From: Peptacetobacter sp900539645
GTDB lineage: Bacteria; Bacillota; Clostridia; Peptostreptococcales; Peptostreptococcaceae
DNA length: 44,828 bases
NCBI RefSeq assembly: GCF_047807365.1
Contig: NZ_JBLOUI010000017.1
Location: 1 to 44,828, forward strand
Reading direction: 5' to 3'
The translations under genes and the position numbers were made by a program. Shown one piece after another: positions 1-8,255 of the stretch; within the stretch, counting starts at the first letter, position 1; every line of letters begins with the position of its first letter. The notes beneath the pieces are model-generated. The model saw only the letters and a program-made list of their open reading frames with translations, had not been told where the DNA came from and ran no database searches.

Positions 1-31
1 ATCTGTCTTATTTGTGTGTTTAAAATATAAA

Positions 32-70
32 AATAGCAGGAAAGCAAAAATCTTTCCTGCTATTTTTCTT
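32..70 (+). terminator. Rho-independent terminator of a gene left of the window
   Basis: AATAGCAGGAAAG (32-44) pairs with CTTTCCTGCTATT (52-64) and is followed by a T-rich run. It would end transcription arriving from the left and separates that unit from murE. Confidence 0.85.
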
Positions 71-180
71 TTAGATAACCTCATTAACAATGCTAACTTA
101 ATGACATTGGGATTTAAAACTTCTATCTTTTTTTTATGTTAATGTTAATTCTTATTTTGAGTGAATGCTTACTATTTGTG

Positions 181-189
181 TGATATAAT
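181..189 (+). promoter_or_regulatory. Extended -10 promoter candidate for murE
   Basis: TGATATAAT matches the extended -10 form TGnTATAAT. I see no good -35 at 17 bp; TTGAGT at 157-162 is too far away. The start codon lies 41 bp downstream of the -10. Confidence 0.5.
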
Positions 190-230
190 ATATTCAGTAT
201 TATTATAGAAAGAAAGAGAAGGTATTTTTT

Positions 231-1691
231 ATGAAGCTTAATCATATATTAGAAGGAATTGAAGTTCTTTCAATAGTTGGGAATGAAGATATAGAAGTTT
301 TAAATGTTGAGTACGATTCAAGAAAGGTTGAGGAAGGTACTTTATTTATTTGTATAAAAGGGTTTGTGTCAGACGGACATAAATATATAGACTCAGCTTA
401 CGAAAAGGGAGCTAGAGTATTTTTAATACAGGACGATGTAGATTTTAAGGAAGATTGTACTTATGTAAAGGTTGAAGATACTAGAAAGACTATGGCAAAG
501 GTTGCAGCTAATTTCTGTGAGCATCCAGCAGATAAGTTTGATGTTATAGGTGTTACAGGTACAAATGGAAAGACTAGTATAACTACATTTATTAATGAAA
601 TACTTAGAAACTGCAATAAAAAAGTTGGTCTTATAGGGACTATAAAGATATTTGACGGGGATAATGAGGTTCCATCAAATTCAACTACTCCAGAAAGTGT
701 TGATTTACAGAAGATATTCAAAAGAATGGTAGATAATGGATGCGATTGTTGTGCTATGGAGGTTTCATCTCATTCTTTAGAGCTTAATAGAGTAGATGAT
801 ACAAACTTCAAAATAGGTATATTCACAAATTTAACTCCAGACCATTTAGATTTCCACAAGACTTTAGAAAACTACAGAAAAGCTAAGGAAAAGTTATTCC
901 ACAAGACTACTCAGGCTAATATAATCAATGTAGATGATGAGGGTGGAAGAAAGATATATGAAAGTATAAAAGGTTTAGACACTCCATGCTACACATACGG
1001 AATAGAGCATGAAGCAGATTTTACTGCTAAAAATATAAAATCTGATGCTTCTGGGGTTGCATATACATTAGTTACTCCAAACCATACAGAAGATATATTC
1101 ATACCAGTTCCAGGGAAGTTTACAGTTTACAATACATTAGCTGTAATTGCAGCATGTGAAATGTTAGGAATAGACAAAGAAGATTACCTAAATTCTTTAA
1201 GAAATACAGGTGGGGTTGCAGGTAGATTTGAAACAGTTCCAAATGATAAGGGAATAAGTGTAATAGTAGACTACGCACATACTCCAGATGCACTTGAAAA
1301 CGTATTAAACACTGCTAGAGAATTTGTTGAAGGTGATTTAATAGCTGTGTTTGGATGCGGTGGAGATAGGGACTCTGAAAAAAGACCTCTTATGGGGGGA
1401 ATAGGACAGAGATTATCTGACAGATGTATAATAACTAACGACAACCCAAGAACAGAAGATCCTGAGCTTATAATAAAAGACATATTAGCTGGATTAGATG
1501 AAAGCAATGAAAACTACAAAGTAGTAATGGATAGAAAAGAAGCTATAAAAGAAGCTATAGAATCTGCTAAAAAAGGCGATGTTATCTTAATAGCTGGAAA
1601 AGGACACGAAAACTACCAGATACTAGGAACAGTAAAACATCATTTTGACGATAAAGAAGTTGCTAGAGAAGTATTAGACTCACTAAAATAA
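231..1691 (+). CDS. murE: UDP-N-acetylmuramoyl-tripeptide synthetase MurE, predicted meso-diaminopimelate-adding
   Basis: Cytoplasmic ATP-dependent Mur ligase that adds the third residue to UDP-MurNAc-L-Ala-D-Glu during peptidoglycan precursor synthesis. The 486-aa length is normal. The N-terminal domain is followed by the ATP-binding loop GTNGKT starting at Gly110, the central ligase domain, and a C-terminal domain with DNPR at residues 404-407. In characterised MurE enzymes the DNPR arginine contacts the free carboxylate of meso-diaminopimelate, so that substrate is predicted rather than lysine. The start has GAGAAGG about 10 nt upstream. It stands alone, far from the main mur cluster at 34-39 kb, with terminators on both sides. 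Identity is very secure; substrate is inference. Confidence 0.96.
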   Translation: MKLNHILEGIEVLSIVGNEDIEVLNVEYDSRKVEEGTLFICIKGFVSDGHKYIDSAYEKGARVFLIQDDVDFKEDCTYVKVEDTRKTMAKVAANFCEHPADKFDVIGVTGTNGKTSITTFINEILRNCNKKVGLIGTIKIFDGDNEVPSNSTTPESVDLQKIFKRMVDNGCDCCAMEVSSHSLELNRVDDTNFKIGIFTNLTPDHLDFHKTLENYRKAKEKLFHKTTQANIINVDDEGGRKIYESIKGLDTPCYTYGIEHEADFTAKNIKSDASGVAYTLVTPNHTEDIFIPVPGKFTVYNTLAVIAACEMLGIDKEDYLNSLRNTGGVAGRFETVPNDKGISVIVDYAHTPDALENVLNTAREFVEGDLIAVFGCGGDRDSEKRPLMGGIGQRLSDRCIITNDNPRTEDPELIIKDILAGLDESNENYKVVMDRKEAIKEAIESAKKGDVILIAGKGHENYQILGTVKHHFDDKEVAREVLDSLK

Positions 1692-1741
1692 TGCTTCAAG
1701 TGAGATACTTTTTATAAAAACTAAAAATAGGCAAAAATATA

Positions 1742-1782
1742 GGCTAACACATTTAAAATCAATTAATGTGTTAGCCATTTTT
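1742..1782. terminator. Bidirectional terminator between murE and the 56-aa ORF
   Basis: GGCTAACACATT (1742-1753) pairs perfectly with AATGTGTTAGCC (1765-1776). Ts follow on the plus strand, and an A-rich stretch precedes it, giving Ts on the minus strand. It sits between convergent genes and can serve both. Confidence 0.85.
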
Positions 1783-1796
1783 ATTGAAAAAATTAT

Positions 1797-1967
1797 CTAA
1801 TCTTCATCTGGATGAGAAAAATGAGATATTAATAGGTACGCTAGATAAATCAATCCAACACCTAAAAGGCATGCTACGACGCCAAATAATATAGTAAGTG
1901 GTGTTACTTTGTCTTCTACAAAATCTTTTGCATTTTCAAGAGGTTCAACAATTCTATTTTTGTTCAT
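1797..1967 (-). CDS. Small single-pass membrane protein (56 aa), function unknown
   Basis: I do not recognise this gene. The minus-strand frame starts at ATG 1967 with a strong site (CGGAGGATAA, about 6 nt upstream) and ends with TAG at 1797-1799. The product begins MNKNRIVEPLENAKDFVEDK, continues with one hydrophobic segment at about residues 22-47 and ends in the acidic tail SHPDED. That predicts a membrane-anchored microprotein. It shares a bidirectional terminator with murE. The strong ribosome site, a frame that spans most of the gap, and the membrane-helix composition argue it is real. No function can be inferred. Confidence 0.65.
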   Translation of the reverse strand: MNKNRIVEPLENAKDFVEDKVTPLTILFGVVACLLGVGLIYLAYLLISHFSHPDED

Positions 1968-2244
1968 AACTTATCCTCCGATCTTTTTGCTAAATAGCAA
2001 ACAAGTTGATTTTTCTGAAAATAATAAATTTTCTTATCTTTAATTACATTATACAACTTTAGAAGATAAAATAATAGTTTTTTTCTATATAAATTAATCA
2101 TTATTATAGATTTATAAATGAATTCATAAATTTGAAAATATGATAGAAAAAGAAATTCTAATAGATTATAATATAGAAATAAAAGAAACAAGAATAAAAA
2201 AGAAATGCTACTGAATAAAATTAAAAATTGAAAGCGAGATATTT

Positions 2245-3087
2245 ATGAAAAATAATAAAATAAAAATATTAACGGCATTTATCCTAATTGTAGCACTTCT
2301 ATTAATCTGGGGAACTAATGATATAGTTACAACGAAGTACTTTATCAGCAGTGAAAGAATACCGTCCGACTTTGATGGGTACAGAATAGTGCAGATATCT
2401 GACCTTCATAACAAGGAATTTGGGAAAAATCAAAATAGATTAATTAAAAAAATTAAGGCTGCAAATCCCAATTTAATTGTAATTACAGGAGATATTGTTG
2501 ATAGAAGAAAATGGGGAACTAAGTATATGGAAGAGTTCTTAGCTGAAGCAAAAGGAATAGCTCCAATGTACTATGTATCTGGAAACCATGAGGTATGGTC
2601 TTTTAAATACGATAAAGTTAAAAAGATTTTAGAAAAATACAATGTAAATATTTTGGATGACGACGTAAAAACTATAAAACATAAAAATTCAGAGATTAAA
2701 ATAGCTGGAATAATAGATACTGGATTTGAAGATAGAGAGGAATATGTACCAGAGATATTAGGTAATCTAAAAAATAAAATAAAATCTGATGAATACAGTA
2801 TATTATTATCTCACAGACCAGAGCATATAGATGATTATGCAGAATTTGGATACGATTTAGTATTTTCAGGACATGCGCATGGAGGACAGATAAGAATTCC
2901 TTTTATAGGGGGAATATACGCCCCTCATCAGGGATTTATGCCTAAGTACACAAAAGGGGTAATAAACAAGAAAAAAACAAAAGTGGTGGTCAGTAGAGGA
3001 CTTGGAAATAGTGTAATACCTATAAGAGTTTTGAACAGACCTGAGATAACATTAACTGTTTTAAAAAGTGAAAAATATATGAATTAA
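2245..3087 (+). CDS. Membrane-anchored calcineurin-like metallophosphoesterase (YkuE/YaeI type)
   Basis: A 280-aa protein with an N-terminal membrane helix (about residues 7-24) followed by a metallophosphoesterase domain. The metal-binding motifs appear in order: ISDLHN near residue 51, GDIVDRR, GNHE, LLSHRPEH, and the terminal SGHAHGGQ. In the YkuE/YaeI group the enzyme faces the envelope and is a metal-dependent phosphohydrolase (lipid-linked or unknown substrate). The substrate cannot be read from sequence. The ribosome site is weak (GCGAG) and the 277-bp upstream gap is very AT-rich with no clear promoter. It is the first of three codirectional envelope genes. Confidence 0.88.
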   Translation: MKNNKIKILTAFILIVALLLIWGTNDIVTTKYFISSERIPSDFDGYRIVQISDLHNKEFGKNQNRLIKKIKAANPNLIVITGDIVDRRKWGTKYMEEFLAEAKGIAPMYYVSGNHEVWSFKYDKVKKILEKYNVNILDDDVKTIKHKNSEIKIAGIIDTGFEDREEYVPEILGNLKNKIKSDEYSILLSHRPEHIDDYAEFGYDLVFSGHAHGGQIRIPFIGGIYAPHQGFMPKYTKGVINKKKTKVVVSRGLGNSVIPIRVLNRPEITLTVLKSEKYMN

Positions 3088-3221
3088 TATTATCTGTAAA
3101 TTTGATGAATTTATCTAAGTGTGTTATTATATCTTTATAGCGTTTGAAATGAAAAATAGTATTTAAAAATGAAATTGTTAAAAATAAAAAAAGAAGTTAA
3201 TTAGAGAAAGAGGTAAACAAA

Positions 3222-4241
3222 ATGGCAGTATTAGTAACAGGTGGCGCTGGTTATATAGGAAGCCACACATCAATAGAATTACTTGAAGAGGGATATGAAG
3301 TAATAATAGCTGATAATTTCTGCAATAGTAATCCTACTGTAATAGAAAAAATAAAAGAATTATCAGGAAAAGACAAAGAAGTAATTTGCTACGAGGTAGA
3401 TGTTAGAGATTTTGATAAAATGGATGAAATATTTAAAAATCATAAAATAGATTCAATAATTCATTTTGCAGGTCTAAAAGCTGTTGGAGAATCTGTAGAA
3501 AAACCTATAGAATACTACAACAACAACCTAATATCAACACTAACATTATTTGATTTAATGAAAAAATACGATGTTAAAAACTTTGTATTTAGTTCTTCAG
3601 CAACTGTATACGGGGATCCTCATAAGTGTCCAATACTTGAAGATTTCCCACTATCAGTAACAAACCCTTATGGAAGAACAAAACTTATGATAGAAGAAAT
3701 GTTAAAAGATATAGCAAAGGTAGACGATAGCATGAATATAGCTATACTTAGATACTTCAATCCAGTTGGTGCTCATAAGAGTGGAAAAATAGGTGAAGAT
3801 CCAAATGGTATACCTAACAATTTAGTTCCTTACATAACAAAAGTTGCAATAGGGCAGCTTGAAAAAGTAAATGTATTTGGAAACGACTATCCAACTCCAG
3901 ATGGAACAGGAGTTAGAGATTATATACATGTTGTAGACCTAGCAAAAGGTCATGTAAAAGCAATAGACAAACTAAAAGAAAATCCAGGACTTGTGGTGTA
4001 CAACTTAGGTACAGGAACAGGTTATAGTGTATTAGAAATGATAAATATGTTCTCTGAAATAAGTGGAATAGACATACCTTATGAAATAGTAGATAGAAGA
4101 GCAGGGGATATAGCTGAGTGTTATGCTGATCCTACTAAAGCCGAAAAAGAATTAGGATGGAAAGCTGAGTGTGGATTAAGAGAAATGTGTGAAGACTCTT
4201 GGAGATGGCAAAAAAATAATCCAAATGGATATAAAAAATAA
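3222..4241 (+). CDS. galE: UDP-glucose 4-epimerase GalE
   Basis: Interconverts UDP-glucose and UDP-galactose (Leloir pathway, galactose for surface polymers) using bound NAD. The 339-aa length is typical. It has the extended short-chain dehydrogenase fold: Rossmann motif GGAGYIGSHT at residues 7-16, catalytic YGRTK with Tyr150 and Lys154, and the C-terminal sugar-nucleotide region. An AGAGG site precedes the ATG. No galK or galT is nearby. Instead it lies 27 bp upstream of a secreted cell-wall enzyme, so a role in envelope polysaccharide supply is likely. Confidence 0.95.
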   Translation: MAVLVTGGAGYIGSHTSIELLEEGYEVIIADNFCNSNPTVIEKIKELSGKDKEVICYEVDVRDFDKMDEIFKNHKIDSIIHFAGLKAVGESVEKPIEYYNNNLISTLTLFDLMKKYDVKNFVFSSSATVYGDPHKCPILEDFPLSVTNPYGRTKLMIEEMLKDIAKVDDSMNIAILRYFNPVGAHKSGKIGEDPNGIPNNLVPYITKVAIGQLEKVNVFGNDYPTPDGTGVRDYIHVVDLAKGHVKAIDKLKENPGLVVYNLGTGTGYSVLEMINMFSEISGIDIPYEIVDRRAGDIAECYADPTKAEKELGWKAECGLREMCEDSWRWQKNNPNGYKK

Positions 4242-4268
4242 ATTTAGTTTGTAGGAGGATTTAGAGTA

Positions 4269-6074
4269 ATGAAGAAACTTGTTAAAAAGTATCTCGTTGT
4301 ACTAATGTCTGTTTTTATGGTGTTTGCAGCAGTCGTTCCAACAACTACTGTAGAAGCAGCCTCAAAACAGTTAATTATAGTTAATACGAAATACAACAAA
4401 CTATCATTTTACAACAATGATAAGCTAGTAAAAACATTTAATGTAGCATCTGGAAAACCTAGCACACCTACACCAACAGGTAAGACTAGGGTAGCAAACA
4501 AAATAGTAAATAGACCATACTATTCTGGTGGTATTCCAGGTGGACACCCAAATAACCCATTAGGAAATAGATGGATAGGTATATTTGGTGGAAGCACTTA
4601 TGGTATTCATGGAAATAACAAAGAAAGTTCTATAGGGAAACATGTTTCTGGTGGATGTATAAGAATGCACAATGCAGAAATAAGATGGTTATTCCCTCAG
4701 GTTAATGTTGGATGTACTGTATTAATAGACTACAGTACAAAAACTGACGCGCAGATAGCTAAAAAATACGGCGTTTCATTCAAAGAACCTATAAAGGCTG
4801 GATGGAAAACTGTAAATGGTCAGAAAAAATACTTAAAAGCAAATGGAAAATATGCAGCTAATGAATGGTTAACTATATCAGGTAAAAAATACCACTTCGC
4901 AGCAAATGGTTTAACTGATAAAGGAATGCAGACAATAAGCGGTAAAAAATATTACTTCGATAAAGATGGTGTTATGAAAACTGGATGGATAACTGAAGGT
5001 GATTTCAAATACTACTTCGATAAAAATGGTCCAGCTCACATAGGATGGTTAGAATTAAATGGTAAATCATACTACTTTGATCAGACTGGAGCAATGGTAA
5101 CTGGAGAACAGAACATAGACGGAATTGATTACTCATTCAATGAAAATGGGGAAGCAATTTCAAAATGGGATGTAATAAAAGGAAACAACAGATTCTCTAC
5201 AGCTACTGAAATAAGTAAGATGAACTACGCAACTGGTGGAACTGTAGTACTTGTAAATGGTAATGCAGTTGCAGATGGTATAGCTGCTACACCTCTTGCA
5301 GCATCAGAAAATGCTTCAATACTATTAGCAAATACAAATAATTTACCAAGTGAAACAGCTAATAGAATGAAAGAAATAGCACCTCAGAAAGTTATAATAG
5401 TAGGTGGAGAAAATGCAGTTAGCAAAGCATTAGAAGCTAAGATAGCAAATGACTATGCTGTTGAAGTACAGAGAATAGCTGGTAAAGACAGATACGCAAC
5501 TTCATTTGAAATAGCTAAAAAACTTGTTGAAAGTGGAGCAGAAATAAATACAGCTTACATAGTAGCTGGAACAGGTGAAGCAGATGCGCTTTCAGTAGCG
5601 TCAAAAGCTGGAGCTGACAAACAGCCAATAATACTAACAGGAAAAGATTCTATAAATCCTGAAATGTATGCATGGTTAAAAGAACAGAACCTTGAAGATG
5701 CTTACTTCATAGGTGGAAATAAAGTTATATCAGACAATGTAATAAACTCAGTAAATGAAATAACAACAAATGATGTAACTGCAAATAGAATAGCTGGTAA
5801 CAACAGAGAAGAAACAAATGCTAAAGTAATAGAAAAACTTTACACAGGTGGATTCAGCAATGTTTACGCAGCTAAATCAAATGTATTAGTTGATGCTCTT
5901 TCTGCAGGACCTATGGCAGCACAGAGAAACTGCCCAGTAGTTTTAGTAAATACAAATGGACTTACAGATGCACAGAAAAACGTGCTTTCTGGAAAATATG
6001 CAGATCATGTATATCAGATAGGTGGAGGAGTTTCATTTAAAGGAATGAGCGAACTTTACTCTATTTGTAAATAA
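4269..6074 (+). CDS. Secreted L,D-transpeptidase with CWB1-type and CWB2 cell-wall-binding repeats
   Basis: A 601-aa exported protein with a signal peptide at residues 1-31 (ending VEAAS). The YkuD L,D-transpeptidase domain (about 33-155) has His114 and nucleophile Cys130 in SGGCIRM. Choline-binding-like repeats follow (about 175-300, units of the type GWITEGDFKYYFDKNG). The C-terminus holds three CWB2 repeats from about residue 305, each with GGxxxVS and RIAGxxRxxT-like signatures. YkuD enzymes form 3-3 peptidoglycan cross-links. CWB2 modules attach proteins non-covalently to the wall in clostridia. The start has TAGGAGGA 11 nt upstream, right after galE. All 14 glutamines are CAG. Catalytic role secure; the anchoring polymer is inferred. 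Confidence 0.93.
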   Translation: MKKLVKKYLVVLMSVFMVFAAVVPTTTVEAASKQLIIVNTKYNKLSFYNNDKLVKTFNVASGKPSTPTPTGKTRVANKIVNRPYYSGGIPGGHPNNPLGNRWIGIFGGSTYGIHGNNKESSIGKHVSGGCIRMHNAEIRWLFPQVNVGCTVLIDYSTKTDAQIAKKYGVSFKEPIKAGWKTVNGQKKYLKANGKYAANEWLTISGKKYHFAANGLTDKGMQTISGKKYYFDKDGVMKTGWITEGDFKYYFDKNGPAHIGWLELNGKSYYFDQTGAMVTGEQNIDGIDYSFNENGEAISKWDVIKGNNRFSTATEISKMNYATGGTVVLVNGNAVADGIAATPLAASENASILLANTNNLPSETANRMKEIAPQKVIIVGGENAVSKALEAKIANDYAVEVQRIAGKDRYATSFEIAKKLVESGAEINTAYIVAGTGEADALSVASKAGADKQPIILTGKDSINPEMYAWLKEQNLEDAYFIGGNKVISDNVINSVNEITTNDVTANRIAGNNREETNAKVIEKLYTGGFSNVYAAKSNVLVDALSAGPMAAQRNCPVVLVNTNGLTDAQKNVLSGKYADHVYQIGGGVSFKGMSELYSICK

Positions 6075-6130
6075 TGAGCCTAATATTTAAAATAATTTAT
6101 TAGAATTAAATAAATATTAATTGATAAATA

Positions 6131-6190
6131 AACGCAGTTTCCGAAAAATATCGGCATTATGCTTATAAGTCGGGGACTGCGTTATTTTTA
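6131..6190 (+). terminator. Terminator after the L,D-transpeptidase, abutting the next gene
   Basis: AACGCAGTTTCCG (6131-6143) pairs with CGGGGACTGCGTT (6171-6183) with two G-U pairs, then ATTTTTA. It ends only 13 nt before the next start codon. The following gene therefore has no room for a promoter downstream of it. Confidence 0.75.
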
Positions 6191-6203
6191 AAGGGGTGGA
6201 TTT

Positions 6204-8069
6204 ATGTCTGGGATAAGTGTATATGAATCATTAAAAAATGTAGATGGGTATATAGATTACTCAGAAAATATTGAATTTGAGTATAGATATAAGTACAATT
6301 TTATTTCCGATGTTGAAAAGAGAAATTATCGGAATATAGTTTTAAAATCCCTAATAGAAATGTACAACGGCGATAGAGAAAATATTAGATTTCCTGAAAC
6401 AGAGTACCCTGTTGCTGCCTATGTTTCTAGCTTTGTAAATTCTGTAAGAGGTATTGTTTCTGAAGAAATTATCCCTAAAGAATGGGTTGAAGATTTCACT
6501 AAAAATACAATACTAAACTCTGAGAATAAAAAAGAAGTACAGATAGCTTTAGCATTAGGAGAATATTTCCTGGTTGATAATCTTGTAAATGAGGTCGGCA
6601 AGGTATTTTCTAAATCTGGGAGCTATATATTGTACGATATAGGCATTATAAAGAGAATGAAAAACTACAACACATTCCTTTTTAATCTTATAAAAAATAC
6701 AGATGGTGTTATAAAGCTTTATGCGGCTGAATACATTGAGGAAATAGATATATCAATAACTAATCATATGTTTAATGAGGGGTATAAGGACAAATATTAC
6801 CCTGAATTTATGGTTGGTCTTGTTATGAATACATTTAACCGTACAGCGTATTTAAGAAGAGATGATATAACAGATGAGGAAGTAAATAACTTTTGTAAGC
6901 TATTTGCAGAAAACTTCAAAATATCAGGTCCAGAGCTATTTGTAGGAGAAATAGACTTCTTAGATACACTTTTATACAAAATAGAAAAGCAAGGGAATAG
7001 TATAGAAGCTCTATACAGTATTATTGCTATAGCAGAAATTATTTTAAATGACGATTCTGTTGAGGTAGACGAGGAAGAACTTATCAAAGGAATTAGAGCA
7101 TTAGCAAGTCAGCAGAGATTTAAAGATGCAGTAAAGGATGCTTTTAAAGAAGGAAACTTTGAATTCTCGTCATTAGTGATTATGGCTGAAGAAGCTGGAG
7201 TTGATATTAACTTCAAGATGGTTAAAAACTATCTAGATAAGAATAAATACGATTTGAGTATTTATAAGGAATTGCTAAAAAAAGAATCTAGTACAAATAG
7301 AGTTGAACTAGTAAATTATGTAGAAAAAAACTTAGATTTCTCAGATATAGTCGGAAATATGGAGGGAATAAGTCTTAGAGAAGAGAGAGAGTTAAACCCA
7401 AAAGAGAAAATATTTGGTTTAATTTTAGTTGAATTAAGAAAAATATACCCTGTTGGTAGAGAACTCTTAAAATTAGGAATGAAAGCAAATAGTACTAGAA
7501 TTAGAAGGGCTAATGCAAAGGTATTATTAAAGCTAAAAAAACAGCTTCCAGATGAATTTGTCGACTATATATCTTCTAGATTTCCAATGGAAATTATTCC
7601 TGAAGTAAAAAAAGCCTATGAAAGGATTATAAATAGAAACGTAGATAAAAGACTGGAAAGAATTTCTACTAATGATATCAAGGTAGAAACAACTCCTAAG
7701 GATGTTTATATATTAGATAGTTATATAGCAGGTCTTGCGTATAAGGATAGAGAGATGCTTGAAAGAGAGTTGAGAGAAGACGCTAGACTATACATGAAGA
7801 GAGATTGCTCAAACGTATACGATGCTAAAGCGATAAAGATAGTATCTAAGAGTGGTTTTGTTTTGGGATTTGTACCTAAAAGAGATAACGAGATAATAAG
7901 TAGACTTATGGATTCTGGCAGATATTTCTACTGTATAGTAGATAAGGTTGATATGGAAAGACTTCATGTGGATATAAAAATATACTTGAGCTACAAGGAT
8001 ATTATGAATGAAGTAAGCCAGGTTGCAAGAGCTATATTGTCAGAACCTAGGGACAAAAAATTCAATTAG
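6204..8069 (+). CDS. Large helical protein with a C-terminal HIRAN domain
   Basis: A 621-aa protein. About 500 N-terminal residues resemble no enzyme I know and look almost all-helical; some stretches (about 300-470) are compatible with HEAT-like helical repeats. The C-terminal 110 residues match the HIRAN pattern: YIAGLAYKDRE, then LYMKRDCSNVYDAKAIKI (the conserved Np-YDxxAI core) and FVLGFVPKRDNEIISRL. HIRAN domains bind DNA ends or stalled-fork structures and are usually fused to helicases or nucleases. Neither is visible here. The start has AAAGGGGTGG 5 nt upstream. It sits alone between terminator and brnQ promoter. A DNA-repair or damage-sensing role is inference. Confidence 0.75.
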   Translation: MSGISVYESLKNVDGYIDYSENIEFEYRYKYNFISDVEKRNYRNIVLKSLIEMYNGDRENIRFPETEYPVAAYVSSFVNSVRGIVSEEIIPKEWVEDFTKNTILNSENKKEVQIALALGEYFLVDNLVNEVGKVFSKSGSYILYDIGIIKRMKNYNTFLFNLIKNTDGVIKLYAAEYIEEIDISITNHMFNEGYKDKYYPEFMVGLVMNTFNRTAYLRRDDITDEEVNNFCKLFAENFKISGPELFVGEIDFLDTLLYKIEKQGNSIEALYSIIAIAEIILNDDSVEVDEEELIKGIRALASQQRFKDAVKDAFKEGNFEFSSLVIMAEEAGVDINFKMVKNYLDKNKYDLSIYKELLKKESSTNRVELVNYVEKNLDFSDIVGNMEGISLREERELNPKEKIFGLILVELRKIYPVGRELLKLGMKANSTRIRRANAKVLLKLKKQLPDEFVDYISSRFPMEIIPEVKKAYERIINRNVDKRLERISTNDIKVETTPKDVYILDSYIAGLAYKDREMLERELREDARLYMKRDCSNVYDAKAIKIVSKSGFVLGFVPKRDNEIISRLMDSGRYFYCIVDKVDMERLHVDIKIYLSYKDIMNEVSQVARAILSEPRDKKFN

Positions 8070-8170
8070 TAAAAAAATTTCATAAATGGGAATAGAAAAT
8101 AGAAAATTTATTAAAATCATGAAAATAATTTAAAAGATTGAGGTTTTTTAGCTTAAATTGGAGATAATCT

Positions 8171-8199
8171 TTGAAAAAAATAGAAAAATCTGATAAAAT
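8171..8199 (+). promoter_or_regulatory. Promoter of brnQ
   Basis: TTGAAA (8171-8176), a 17-bp spacer, then TAAAAT (8194-8199) preceded by the extended -10 TG. It lies 57 bp upstream of the brnQ start. Confidence 0.65.
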
Positions 8200-8255
8200 A
8201 GAATAAAGCTAAAAAAACGGAATAATCAGAAAGTTTAAAAGGGGAGGATTTATTC

